Assembly: GCF_001591365.1 (NCBI RefSeq)
Contig: NZ_BCUT01000007.1
Span: 655,172 to 719,171 of the forward strand
Direction of reading: 5' to 3'
Source of the DNA: Variovorax paradoxus NBRC 15149
GTDB taxonomy: Bacteria > Pseudomonadota > Gammaproteobacteria > Burkholderiales > Burkholderiaceae_C
Length of the DNA stretch: 64,000 bases
Part shown: one piece after another, positions 41,616-49,943 of the stretch
Numbering within the stretch: the first letter of the stretch is position 1
Layout: each line of letters begins with the position of its first letter
Position numbers and translations under genes: made by a program
Notes under the pieces: model-generated
What the model saw: only the letters and a program-made list of their open reading frames with translations
Database searches by the model: none
Told to the model about the DNA's origin: nothing

Positions 41616-42110
41616 TCACCCCCCGCGCAGTCGCCGCCATCCGCGTGCGAGCCGGCGGTTGAGGGCTCGCACCACGCGCCATGGCCGGCTTTCGCGGACG
41701 AGCGTCAGCACATGGTCCTTCCAGGCTTTCCAGCGCGGATACCAGCGCGCGAACAGCGGAATGCGCATGAGCGCGGGCTCGACCAGCTGGAAGATGCGCG
41801 CCACGAAGGCGGTGCCGATCAGCTTGGCGGCGACAAGCACCGTCACGCCGCTCGCGGCATGGCCGCGGCCGAACAGGAAGAGCGCGAGCACCTTGACCGG
41901 CAGCAGCAGGAGCACCGGCAGCAGGAACGCGAGCAGCGCGCCCCACGGCGGCAGTTCGCGCAGCCGGTTTTCGAGCCGCGCCCAGAGCGGCAGCCGCGCG
42001 AGGCGGCGCACCAGCGCGGCGAGCGGCTCCCAGCCCCATTCTTCGAACAGCAGGATGGGGACGAGCAGCGCCGCGGCAAGGGCGCGCAGGAGGCGGATGA
42101 AGAAGCGCAT
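41616..42110 (-). CDS. hypothetical inner-membrane protein
   Basis: A 164-residue membrane protein I do not recognise. Hydrophobic segments lie at about residues 5-25 (RLLRALAAALLVPILLFEEW), 55-80 (WGALLAFLLPVLLLLPVKVLALFLFG) and 85-108 (SGVTVLVAAKLIGTAFVARIFQ). The C-terminal 45 residues are strongly basic and probably cytoplasmic. Several upstream in-frame starts exist, but they run into the neighbouring fructuronate reductase gene region; the listed ATG puts a hydrophobic helix at the N-terminus. It shares the strand with the sugar-acid operon and lies 38 bp after it, yet nothing links it functionally. Confidence 0.6.
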   Translation of the reverse strand: MRFFIRLLRALAAALLVPILLFEEWGWEPLAALVRRLARLPLWARLENRLRELPPWGALLAFLLPVLLLLPVKVLALFLFGRGHAASGVTVLVAAKLIGTAFVARIFQLVEPALMRIPLFARWYPRWKAWKDHVLTLVRESRPWRVVRALNRRLARGWRRLRGG

Positions 42111-42148
42111 GGCCACGGCATTGTGACCGCGGGCCGATGCGCGCTGGC

Positions 42149-43666
42149 TCAGGGCTGGTCGGCCAGTGTCTTGTGCACGCCGAGTTCGCGCAACGCACGC
42201 AGCTGCGTGGCCACGGCCGAGACGAAGCGCGGATTGCTTCCCAGGTCGTTGTCGAACACCGGCGCGAAAGCCGCGAACACGGCCACGCGCGCTTCGTCGG
42301 CCTGTGCCGGCGCGGACGCGGCCGCCGCGCGTTCGGCCGCAGCGCAGCGTTCGGCCAGCGCATCGGCGAGCGGGTCCTGGATCTCGTGACGGCGGCCCAG
42401 TTCGTCGATGCCGCGCAGGTAGTGCAGCCAGGCCGCGACGGCCAGTGCAAGACGGTCGATCGGAGCGCCCGCAGCCAGGCGCTCGCGCACCGTGCCCAAG
42501 AGGCGCTGCGGCAGTTTCTGCGAACCGTCCATCGCGATCTGCGCGGTGCGGTGCGCGAGCGCCGGGTTGGCGAAGCGCTCGAGCAGGCGCTGGCGGTAGG
42601 CATCGAGGTCGAGGCCGGGCAGCGCCGGCAGCGTGGGTGCGATCTCCTCGCCCATCAGGCGGTCGAGGTAGCGGTGCAGGGCCGGCGTGGCGACGGCGCG
42701 GTCCACGGTGTCGAGCCCTGCCATCGCGCCCAGGTACGCAAGCGCCGAATGCGCGCCGTTGACCATGCGCAGCTTGAGCGTCTCGAAGGGCCGCGCGTCG
42801 GGCACGAAGCGGGCGCCGCCGGCATCCCAGGCCGGGCGGCCGGCCGCGAAATCGTCTTCCACCACCCATTCGAGAAAACGTTCGCCGACCACCGGCCAGG
42901 CGTCCTCCAGCCCGAGCGCGGCGTTGACCTGCGCGCGGTCGGCGTCGGTGGTGCGCGGCACGATGCGGTCCACCATCGAGCAGGGAAAGCTGCAGTGCTC
43001 GGCGATCCAGCGTGCCAGCTGCGGATCGACGCGCTGCGCGAAGTCCAATACCAGGCCGCGCAGCAAATGGCCGTTGGAAGGCAGGTTGTCGAGCGACAGC
43101 AGCGTGACCGGTGCGAGCCCGCGCAGCTGCCGCAGGCGCAGGCCCGAGACCACGAAGCCGAGCGTGCCGCGCGGCGCATCGGGGCGCGCGAGGTCGTGCA
43201 GCACGTCGGGATGGTCGGCGCGCAGCGCACCGGTGGCGGGGTCGTGGCTGTAGCCCTTTTCCGTCACGGTGAGGCTCACGATGCGGGTCGCGGGATGCGC
43301 GATGCGCGCGAGCACCGCCGCCGGGTCTTCGGGCGCGACCTGCACGCCGAGCAGGCAGCCGATGACCTGCAGCGACGCGCGCGGCGTGCCGGCCTCGTCC
43401 ACGTCGCGCAGCGTGAGCATGTAGAGGCCGTCCTGCGGCGCGAGCGCATCGCGCGTGTCGGGGCTGCGCAGCGACACGCCCGCAATGCCCCAGCGCAAGT
43501 CGCCGCTCGCATGCAGTGCCGCTTCGTTGACGGCGGCCAGGTGCCCGCGCTGGAACGCGCCGACGCCGAGGTGGACGATGCCGGCCTCGAGTGCTGCGCG
43601 GTCGTAGGCGGGGCGCGCCACCGCGGGCGGCAGCGCGGCCAGCATCTCGGCATTCAGCCTGGTCAT
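42149..43666 (-). CDS. uxuB: mannitol dehydrogenase family protein, probable D-fructuronate reductase (mannonate 5-dehydrogenase)
   Basis: A 505-residue polyol/uronate dehydrogenase of the long-chain mannitol-dehydrogenase family. It interconverts D-fructuronate and D-mannonate with NAD(H). The Rossmann motif GVGAFQRGH is at residues 34-42, and the family motifs VTEKGYS, LSLDNLPSNG and KLRMVNGAHS (catalytic Lys, Asn, His) are present. Mannitol or arabinitol dehydrogenase activity is possible from sequence alone, but the gene starts 5 bp after a D-mannonate dehydratase gene, which strongly favours fructuronate reductase. It is the last gene of the sugar-acid operon. Confidence 0.88.
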   Translation of the reverse strand: MTRLNAEMLAALPPAVARPAYDRAALEAGIVHLGVGAFQRGHLAAVNEAALHASGDLRWGIAGVSLRSPDTRDALAPQDGLYMLTLRDVDEAGTPRASLQVIGCLLGVQVAPEDPAAVLARIAHPATRIVSLTVTEKGYSHDPATGALRADHPDVLHDLARPDAPRGTLGFVVSGLRLRQLRGLAPVTLLSLDNLPSNGHLLRGLVLDFAQRVDPQLARWIAEHCSFPCSMVDRIVPRTTDADRAQVNAALGLEDAWPVVGERFLEWVVEDDFAAGRPAWDAGGARFVPDARPFETLKLRMVNGAHSALAYLGAMAGLDTVDRAVATPALHRYLDRLMGEEIAPTLPALPGLDLDAYRQRLLERFANPALAHRTAQIAMDGSQKLPQRLLGTVRERLAAGAPIDRLALAVAAWLHYLRGIDELGRRHEIQDPLADALAERCAAAERAAAASAPAQADEARVAVFAAFAPVFDNDLGSNPRFVSAVATQLRALRELGVHKTLADQP

Positions 43667-43671
43667 GGCGC

Positions 43672-44883
43672 TCACCAGTTCCACAGCGTGCCGTCGTGCT
43701 GCAGGCGGTTCACCGGCAGGTAGGCGCGCTTGTAGGGGTACTTCGCGGCCAGCGCCTCGTCGATTTCCACGCCGTGGCCGGGCACGTCGCCGGGGTAGAG
43801 CATGCCCTGGTCGAAGGTGTAGGCGTGCGGGAACACGGCGTCGGTCTCTTCGGTGTGGCGCATGTATTCCTGGATGCCGAAGTTCGGCACCCACAGGTCG
43901 AAGTGCAGCGCCGCACCCATGCACACCGGCGACAGGTCGGTGGCGCCGTGGCAGCCGGTGCGCACCTGGTAGAGCGAGGCCAGGTCGGCAATGCGGCGCA
44001 GGTGCGTGATGCCGCCGGCATGGACCACGGTGGCGCGCACGTAGTCGATCAGCTGGTTTTCGATGAGCTCCTTGCAGTCCCAGATGGAGTTGAAGATCTC
44101 GCCCACCGCCAACGGCGTGGTGGTGTGCTGGCGGATCAGGCGGAAGGCGTCCTGGTTCTCGGCCGGCGTGGCGTCTTCCATCCAGAAAAGGTTGAACGGC
44201 TCCAGCGACTTGCCCAGGCGGCCCGCCTCGATGGGCGTGAGGCGGTGGTGCACGTCATGCAGCAGGTGGTGCTCGAAGCCGAGCTTCTCGCGGATGCGCT
44301 CGAACAGCTTGGGCGTGTGGCGCAGGTACTTCTCGGTGGACCAGTCGTGCTCGGAGGGCAGGTCGGCATCGGCCGGTTCATAGAACAGCGTGCCCTTGCC
44401 AACGCCATAGACTTTTTCCAGCCCCGGCACGCCGCTTTGCGCGCGGATGGCCTTGTAGCCGGCGTCCGCATAGCGCAGCACCTCGTCCACCGTGTGCTCG
44501 ATGTCGCTGCCGTTGGCATGGCCGTAGACCATCACGCCGGTGCGGCTCTTGCCACCGAGCAGCTGGTACAGCGGCAGGCCAGCGGCCTTGGCCTTGATGT
44601 CCCACAGCGCGGTGTCCACTGCGGCGATGGCGGTCATGGTGACCGGGCCGCGGCGCCAGTAGGCGCCCTTGTAGAGGTACTGCCAGATGTCCTCGATCTG
44701 GTGCGCGTCGCGCCCGATCAGGCAGGGAATGACGTGCTCTGTGAGGTAGGCGGCCACGGAGAGTTCGCGCCCGTTGAGCGTGGCGTCGCCGATGCCGGTC
44801 AGGCCCTCGTCGGTTTCGAGCTTGAGGGTGACGAAGTTGCGGCCGGGGCTGCAGACGATGACGCGGGCGTTGGTGATTTTCAT
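43672..44883 (-). CDS. manD: D-mannonate dehydratase, enolase superfamily (ManD/RspA)
   Basis: A 403-residue ManD of the enolase superfamily. It dehydrates D-mannonate to 2-keto-3-deoxygluconate using Mg2+. The capping-domain sequence TDEGLTGIGDATLNGRELSV, the loop RRGPVTMTAIAAVDTALWD, the segment MVYGHANGSDIEHTVDEV and GTLFYEPADADLPSEHDW all match the characterised high-efficiency ManD group. Metal-ligand segments are FWMEDATPAENQ and AVGEIFNSIWD; TGCHGATDLSP and NFGIQEYMRHTEETDAVFPH complete the active site. The family C-terminus DGTLWNW is intact. This is the most diagnostic gene of the operon and defines it as sugar-acid catabolic. Confidence 0.93.
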   Translation of the reverse strand: MKITNARVIVCSPGRNFVTLKLETDEGLTGIGDATLNGRELSVAAYLTEHVIPCLIGRDAHQIEDIWQYLYKGAYWRRGPVTMTAIAAVDTALWDIKAKAAGLPLYQLLGGKSRTGVMVYGHANGSDIEHTVDEVLRYADAGYKAIRAQSGVPGLEKVYGVGKGTLFYEPADADLPSEHDWSTEKYLRHTPKLFERIREKLGFEHHLLHDVHHRLTPIEAGRLGKSLEPFNLFWMEDATPAENQDAFRLIRQHTTTPLAVGEIFNSIWDCKELIENQLIDYVRATVVHAGGITHLRRIADLASLYQVRTGCHGATDLSPVCMGAALHFDLWVPNFGIQEYMRHTEETDAVFPHAYTFDQGMLYPGDVPGHGVEIDEALAAKYPYKRAYLPVNRLQHDGTLWNW

Positions 44884-44930
44884 GGTTGAAGCAAGAGAGA
44901 TGGCGGGGCGGCGGCAGCGTTCGTGCGTCG

Positions 44931-45716
44931 TCAGCCGTTCCAGCCGAGGTGGCCGAGGAAGTCGCGCGTGCGCTCCACGGTGGGGTGCTCGAAGATCTGC
45001 GCGGGCGGGCCCTGTTCGATGATGGCGCCGGACTCGAACACCACCACCCAGTCGGCCACGCGCCGCGCAAAGCCCATTTCATGCGTGACCACGATCATGG
45101 TCATGCCCTCCTGCGCGAGCTTCTGCATCACGCTGAGCACTTCGCCCACGGTCTCGGGGTCGAGTGCGGAGGTGGGCTCGTCGAACAGCATCACTTCGGG
45201 CTCCATGGCCAGGGCGCGCGCGATGGCCACGCGCTGCTGCTGGCCACCCGAGAGGTTGGCCGGAAAGTTGCCGGCCTTGGCCGAGAGCCCGACCTTCTCG
45301 AGCAGCGCCATGGCGCGCGCCTTGGCCTCGGCCTCGCGCATGCCCAGCACGGTGATGGGGCCCATGGCCACGTTGTCGAGCGCCGACTTGTGCGGAAACA
45401 GCTCGAAGCTCTGGAACACCATGCCCATGCGCTGGCGCACCTTGCGCACCGCCGATTCCTGCGCGGGCAGCGGCACGCCGTCGATCAGCACGCGCCCGCC
45501 GTTGATGGTTTCCAGCGCGTTGGTACAGCGCAGCAGGGTCGACTTGCCCGAGCCCGAAGGGCCGATCAGGCACATCACCTCGCCCTTGTGGACCTGCAGC
45601 GAGACGCCATCGAGCGCCACGAAGTCGCCATAGAGCTTGCGCACCTCTTCGTAGACCAGCACCGGCGGCTGGTCGGCGTTCTTGCGCGCCGGGGCGCGGG
45701 CAATGTCGTTGTTCAT
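44931..45716 (-). CDS. amino-acid-type (PAAT) ABC transporter ATP-binding protein
   Basis: A 261-residue ABC ATPase of the GlnQ/HisP group that powers a polar amino acid-type importer. Walker A GPSGSGKST is at residues 52-60, the Q-loop in MVFQSFELFPH near 99-109, the signature LSGGQQQR at 155-162, Walker B VMLFDE at 175-180 and the switch His in VVTHEMG. N-terminal 20 residues are an extension without motif. It overlaps the upstream permease gene by 4 bp. Its place beside mannonate dehydratase suggests that it drives sugar-acid uptake here. Confidence 0.95.
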   Translation of the reverse strand: MNNDIARAPARKNADQPPVLVYEEVRKLYGDFVALDGVSLQVHKGEVMCLIGPSGSGKSTLLRCTNALETINGGRVLIDGVPLPAQESAVRKVRQRMGMVFQSFELFPHKSALDNVAMGPITVLGMREAEAKARAMALLEKVGLSAKAGNFPANLSGGQQQRVAIARALAMEPEVMLFDEPTSALDPETVGEVLSVMQKLAQEGMTMIVVTHEMGFARRVADWVVVFESGAIIEQGPPAQIFEHPTVERTRDFLGHLGWNG

Positions 45717-46372
45717 TCCTTGACTCCATATTTGCGGTGGATCCAGTCCACCAGCTTGGCTTGCGGGTAGCCCATCAGCCAGTAGAGGACGGCCATGGCG
45801 GTGAGCATTTCCAGCACGCGGAAGGTCTGCGCGCGGATCTGCATCGCCGTGTAGGCCAGTTCGCTCACGGCGATCACGGACACCAGCGAGGTGTCCTTGA
45901 AGAGCGAGACCCAGGTGCTCGCGATCACCGGCAGGATGCGGCGGCCCGCCTGCGGAATGACTACCTTGAACATGGCCTGGCGGCGCGACATGCCCATGGC
46001 AAGCGCCGCCTCCAGCTGCCCCTTGCGGATGGAGTTGATGCCGGCGCGGAAGGTCTCGGCGTTGTAGGCCGAGATGTTGAGCACCAGCGCCACCAGCGCG
46101 GTGACGAGCGGCGACAGCTGGAAGTCCACCGCCATCGGCATCACGTAGAAGACCCAGTAGATCACCAGGATCAGCGGCAGGTTGCGGAAGAACTCCACGA
46201 AGCCGAGCGAGGCCGACTGCAGCAGCTTGTTGGACGACAGCCGCATCAGTGCCAGCACGATGCCGCCCGGCACGGCCAGCAGCATGGTCAGCACCGTGAG
46301 GCCCACGGTCAGCGCCGCGCCTTCGAGCAAGGCCTGGCGGTGCGTCCAGATCACGGACCAGTCGAAAGTCAT
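45713..46372 (-). CDS. PAAT-type ABC transporter permease
   Basis: A 219-residue integral permease of the HisMQ/GlnP type with five predicted helices. The EAA loop that docks on the ATPase is QLEAALAMGMSRRQAMFKVVIPQAGRRILP, near residues 125-155, and the family segment VEFFRNLPLILVIYWVFY lies in the first half. It pairs with the second permease downstream of its own promoterless gap to form a heterodimeric channel. The end overlaps the ATPase start by 4 bp. Confidence 0.94.
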   Translation of the reverse strand: MTFDWSVIWTHRQALLEGAALTVGLTVLTMLLAVPGGIVLALMRLSSNKLLQSASLGFVEFFRNLPLILVIYWVFYVMPMAVDFQLSPLVTALVALVLNISAYNAETFRAGINSIRKGQLEAALAMGMSRRQAMFKVVIPQAGRRILPVIASTWVSLFKDTSLVSVIAVSELAYTAMQIRAQTFRVLEMLTAMAVLYWLMGYPQAKLVDWIHRKYGVKE

Positions 46373-46388
46373 GGGATGGCCCTCTTCA

Positions 46389-47054
46389 TCATGAACGCCC
46401 CAGGTGCGCGACGCGGTGGTAGAGCCGGTCGATGCCGCGCGTGACCGGGAACAGGATCGCGAAGTACGCCACCATCACCGCGGTGAACACTTCCACCGGC
46501 CGGTAGCTCTGGCCCGCCACCGTTTCGGCGCGGTGCATCAGCTCGGGCACGGCAATCACGGTGGCAATGGCCGTGTCCTTGATGGCGATGGTGAGGATCG
46601 AGCCGAAAGCCGGCAGCATGCGGATGGTGGCCTGCGGCAGCAGCACCTTGCGCAGCAGCTGCGCACGCGACATGCCCAGCGCCAATGCGGCGCGCGTCTG
46701 GCCCGGCCGGATCGACTCGATGCCCGCGCGGATCACCTCGGCCGCATAGGCCGCGATGTGCAGCGTCAGCGCGATCACCGCGGCCCAGAACGGCGCGAAG
46801 GTGAAGCCCACGAGCAGCGGGAACGCGAAGTACATCCACACCAGCACCACCAGCACCGGAATGGCGCGCATCGAGTCGATGTAGAACACGAGCAGCCGGC
46901 GCAGCCAGCCGGGGCCGTACAGCCGCAGCAGCGCGATCGCCAGGCCCGCGAGGATGCTGGTGACTGCGCTGATCAGGCTCAGCGCGACCGTCACGCCCAG
47001 GCCGCTGGCGAAGAAACGCCAGTTGTCGGCAATCGGGGAAAAGTCGAATTCCAT
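46389..47054 (-). CDS. PAAT-type ABC transporter permease
   Basis: A 221-residue second permease of the same importer. It has five hydrophobic segments, the family opening VALSLISAVTSILAGLAIALLRL, and the EAA loop QTRAALALGMSRAQLLRKVLLPQATIRMLP. It shares the motif IDSMRAIPVLVVLVWMYFA with its partner. A 16-bp gap separates it from the next permease gene. Because HisMQ-type importers normally use two different permeases, this pair is complete. Confidence 0.94.
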   Translation of the reverse strand: MEFDFSPIADNWRFFASGLGVTVALSLISAVTSILAGLAIALLRLYGPGWLRRLLVFYIDSMRAIPVLVVLVWMYFAFPLLVGFTFAPFWAAVIALTLHIAAYAAEVIRAGIESIRPGQTRAALALGMSRAQLLRKVLLPQATIRMLPAFGSILTIAIKDTAIATVIAVPELMHRAETVAGQSYRPVEVFTAVMVAYFAILFPVTRGIDRLYHRVAHLGRS

Positions 47055-47103
47055 GGAAGCTCCGCGGGAGAGGGAAGGGCGGCAGGATCAAGCGACCCCG
47101 CCC

Positions 47104-48141
47104 TCAGAACGTGACGAGCACCTTCATCGCGCGGTGCCGGTCCGCCGCCAGCGCGAAGGCGTCGTGCACGCGTGCCACCGGCACCGCCTCGGTCAGCAGG
47201 GGCGACACGTCCAGCAGGCCGCGGCTCAGGTAGTCCACCGCCCAGGCGTATTCGTCGACGAAGCGGAAGCTGCCGACCAGGTGCAGGCTCTTGACCATGA
47301 CCTGGTTGAACGGGCAGCCCTCGCTGTTGCCGCCGAGCGTGCCCACCTGCACGATGGTGCCGCGCGGGCGCGTCGACCGGATGCAATTGGCCAGGCCGCC
47401 GTAGTGGCCCGAAACCTCGAAGCACGCATCGACCTGGCCCTTGTCCGCGGCCAATGCCTGCAGCGCATCGGGCTGCGTGGCCGCGTTGATGGTGCGCGTC
47501 GCGCCGACGCGGGTGCAGGCCGCGAGCGTCTCGTCCACGATGTCCACCGCAATCAGCTGGCTCGCGCCCGCGAGCTTCGCGGCCATGAGGATCAGTGCGC
47601 CGATCGGCCCCGCGCCCACCACCATCACTGTCTTGCCGAGCAGCGAGCCGGCCTCCTGCACCGCATGCAGTGCCACCGCCAGCGGCTCGCCGAAGGCGGC
47701 CAGCTCGAACGACAGCGTGTCGGGCACGATGAGGCACTGCGTGGCCTCCACCACCACCTGCTCGCGCATCGCGCCCTGCATGTGGGGCCAGCGGCTCGCG
47801 CTGCCGAAGAAGTGCACGTTCTCGCAGTGGTTGGAAGCGCCCGCGCGGCAGAAGCGGCAGACGCCGCAGGTGCGCGACGGGTTGAGGGCCACGCGGTCGC
47901 CCGGCTTCACCGAGCTCACCTGCGCGCCCACTTCGATGACCTGGCCCGAGGCCTCGTGCCCCGGCGTCAGCGGTGCGCGGATGACGAAGTCGCCGACGCG
48001 GCCGTGGCGGTAGTAGTGCAGGTCGGAGCCGCAGATGCCGACCGCCTTGACGGCCACGCGCACCTGGGTGGGCGCCAGCGGTTCGGCCGGGCGTTCGGCA
48101 AGGCGCAGGTCGAGCGCGCCGTGGATTTCGCAGTTCAGCAT
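47104..48141 (-). CDS. zinc-dependent MDR, L-idonate/L-gulonate 5-dehydrogenase-like
   Basis: A 345-residue zinc alcohol dehydrogenase of the L-idonate 5-dehydrogenase (IdnD)/RspB group. Catalytic zinc ligands are Cys37, His62 and Glu63 (CGSD and GHEAS); the structural zinc site is Cys92, Cys95, Cys98 and Cys106; the NAD(P) motif GAGPIG is at residues 176-181. Relatives oxidise L-idonate or L-gulonate at C5, and L-gulonate 5-dehydrogenation yields D-fructuronate, the substrate of the fructuronate reductase in the same operon. That chemistry makes L-gulonate a good candidate substrate. It lies between the permease and binding-protein genes. Confidence 0.9.
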   Translation of the reverse strand: MLNCEIHGALDLRLAERPAEPLAPTQVRVAVKAVGICGSDLHYYRHGRVGDFVIRAPLTPGHEASGQVIEVGAQVSSVKPGDRVALNPSRTCGVCRFCRAGASNHCENVHFFGSASRWPHMQGAMREQVVVEATQCLIVPDTLSFELAAFGEPLAVALHAVQEAGSLLGKTVMVVGAGPIGALILMAAKLAGASQLIAVDIVDETLAACTRVGATRTINAATQPDALQALAADKGQVDACFEVSGHYGGLANCIRSTRPRGTIVQVGTLGGNSEGCPFNQVMVKSLHLVGSFRFVDEYAWAVDYLSRGLLDVSPLLTEAVPVARVHDAFALAADRHRAMKVLVTF

Positions 48142-48145
48142 GGTG

Positions 48146-49000
48146 TTACTTCAGGTTCTGCGTCATGCGGCGCTCTTCTTCGCTGAGCGCGGGCTGCATG
48201 CGCTGGGCCACGGCGCGCAGCCAGTCGAGGTACACCTGCTGGTCCTTCGCCACGCCCATGCCGGTCTGGATCTGGAAGATCTTGCTGTCCTGGCAGTCGT
48301 TCTCCTTGGGGAACACGGCCAGGCCCTTGACCTTCTTGCTGATGTTGGGCCACAGCATGCGGTTGAGCGGCGCCACGTCGGAGCGGCCGGCCAGCACCTC
48401 TTCGATGGGCGCGACCGAACCGGAGTTGGCCACGCCGCGCAGCTTGGCCTTCGCGAACTGCTGGCGCACCAGCGGCTCCTCGCCGGCGCCCGAGAAATAC
48501 GCCATGGTGATCTCGGGCTTGTTGAAGTCTTCCAGCGCGCGCGCGCTGGTGAACTTCGGGTTGTCGGCGCGGCCGAACATGCACACCCCGGTGCTCGAGA
48601 AGGTGACGAAGTCGATGATCTTGGCGCGCTCGGCGGTCTCGTTCAGCGGCCCGATCATGATGTCCATCTGGTTGGCCGTGAGCGACGGCACCTTGGTCTC
48701 GTGGCTCACCGGCACGGGCTCCACCTTCACGCCCAGCAGCTTCGCAAACTCCTTGCCCAGCGTCCACGACGGGCCGGACCACGGCTCGCCGTCGCCCGCG
48801 GTGTTCTGCGCGAGCCAGGGCGGGTTGTTGACCACGCCCACGCGCAGCACGCCGGCCTTGCGGATGGCGTCGATGCGCGGGCTCGCGCCGGGTGGCGGCG
48901 GCGTCTGCGCCAGTGCGCCGAGGCAGGTGCCGGCCAGGGCGGCCGCGAGTGCTGCGCGGGCCAGCTTGCGGCCGAGGAAAGTGCGGGGGATGTGTGGCAT
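48146..49000 (-). CDS. family 3 extracellular solute-binding protein (copy 1)
   Basis: A 284-residue periplasmic binding protein of the PAAT importer. The signal peptide ends at GALAQT, near residue 32. The mature protein opens with ASPRIDAIRKAGVLRVGVVNNPPW, as in family 3 binding proteins. Two cysteines (VCMFGRAD and ENDCQDS) recur at the same places in the neighbouring paralogue and could form a disulfide. The start follows a GGAGACC ribosome binding site. It is 4 bp upstream of the idonate-type dehydrogenase gene and clearly a tandem duplicate of the next gene upstream. Confidence 0.92.
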   Translation of the reverse strand: MPHIPRTFLGRKLARAALAAALAGTCLGALAQTPPPPGASPRIDAIRKAGVLRVGVVNNPPWLAQNTAGDGEPWSGPSWTLGKEFAKLLGVKVEPVPVSHETKVPSLTANQMDIMIGPLNETAERAKIIDFVTFSSTGVCMFGRADNPKFTSARALEDFNKPEITMAYFSGAGEEPLVRQQFAKAKLRGVANSGSVAPIEEVLAGRSDVAPLNRMLWPNISKKVKGLAVFPKENDCQDSKIFQIQTGMGVAKDQQVYLDWLRAVAQRMQPALSEEERRMTQNLK

Positions 49001-49044
49001 GAAGGTCTCCGGTTTTCTGTTGGCTTGATGTGTGACTTGCTTGC

Positions 49045-49875
49045 TTATTTCAGTGCGCCGATCACGCGGGCCTCGTCGGCGTCGAGCTGCGCCTTGCGGG
49101 CCTTGGCGACCTGCCGCAGCCATTCGAGGTAGGCGGGCTGGTTCTTGTCGACGGCCAGGCCGACCGGCGAGGCTTTTTCGGTGCTGCCCTGGCAGTTGTT
49201 TTCCTTCGGCAGCACCGCGAGGCCCTTGACCTTGTGCTGCAGCCCGACCCACGGCACGCGGTTGATCGGTGCCGCATCGGCGCGGCGCGCCATGATTTCT
49301 TCCACCGGCGCGGTGGCGCCGGAGCTGGCCACGGCGCGCAGCCTGGCCTTGGGGAAGCGTTCCTTGACCCAGCCTTCCTCGGCGCCGCCGGTGAAGTAGG
49401 CGATCGTCACTTCGGGCCGGTTGAGGTCGTCCACTGATGCGGCCTTGGCCAGCTTGGCGTTGTCGGCACGGCCGAACATGCACACGCTGGTGGCGGAATA
49501 GACGACGAAGTCGACCACCTTCAAGCGCTCGGGCGTTTCGCCCAGCGGGCTGATGGTCATGTCGACCTGGTTCGATGCCAGCACCGGCACCTTGGTCTCG
49601 TGCGACACCGGCACCGTGCTGAGCTTGACGCCGAGCAGGCGGGCGTACTCCTTGGCCAGCAGCCAGGCCGGGCCGCTCCAGGGCTCGCCGTTGCCGGTGG
49701 TGTTCTCGATCAGCCAAGGCGCGTTCTGCAGCACGCCGACGCGCAGTTCGCCGGCCTTGCGGATGGCGTCGATGCGCGGGCTCGCGCCGGGCGCGGGCGG
49801 TTCCTGCGCCTGGACGGCGCCGAAGCTGCCGGCGAGCAGCAGTGCGGCCAGGCCGCGGGCGAGTTTGGGCTTCAT
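49045..49875 (-). CDS. family 3 extracellular solute-binding protein (copy 2)
   Basis: A 276-residue paralogue of the adjacent binding protein. The signal peptide ends in SFGAVQAQ at about residue 24, and the mature opening ASPRIDAIRKAGELRVGVLQNAPW is nearly the same. Shared blocks include GEPWSGP, VPVSHETKVP, VCMFGRADN and KVKGLAVLPKENNC, but the ligand-contact region after the second cysteine differs (QGSTEKASPVGLAVDKN versus QDSKIFQIQTGMGVAKD). Two receptors feeding one permease usually widen the ligand range, for example to epimeric sugar acids. Confidence 0.92.
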   Translation of the reverse strand: MKPKLARGLAALLLAGSFGAVQAQEPPAPGASPRIDAIRKAGELRVGVLQNAPWLIENTTGNGEPWSGPAWLLAKEYARLLGVKLSTVPVSHETKVPVLASNQVDMTISPLGETPERLKVVDFVVYSATSVCMFGRADNAKLAKAASVDDLNRPEVTIAYFTGGAEEGWVKERFPKARLRAVASSGATAPVEEIMARRADAAPINRVPWVGLQHKVKGLAVLPKENNCQGSTEKASPVGLAVDKNQPAYLEWLRQVAKARKAQLDADEARVIGALK

Positions 49876-49943
49876 GGTTCGTGTCTCCGTCTTTTTTTGA
49901 AAGGATGAAGCGCGCCGGGGCAGCCGCGCGCGGGGCAGGGCGC

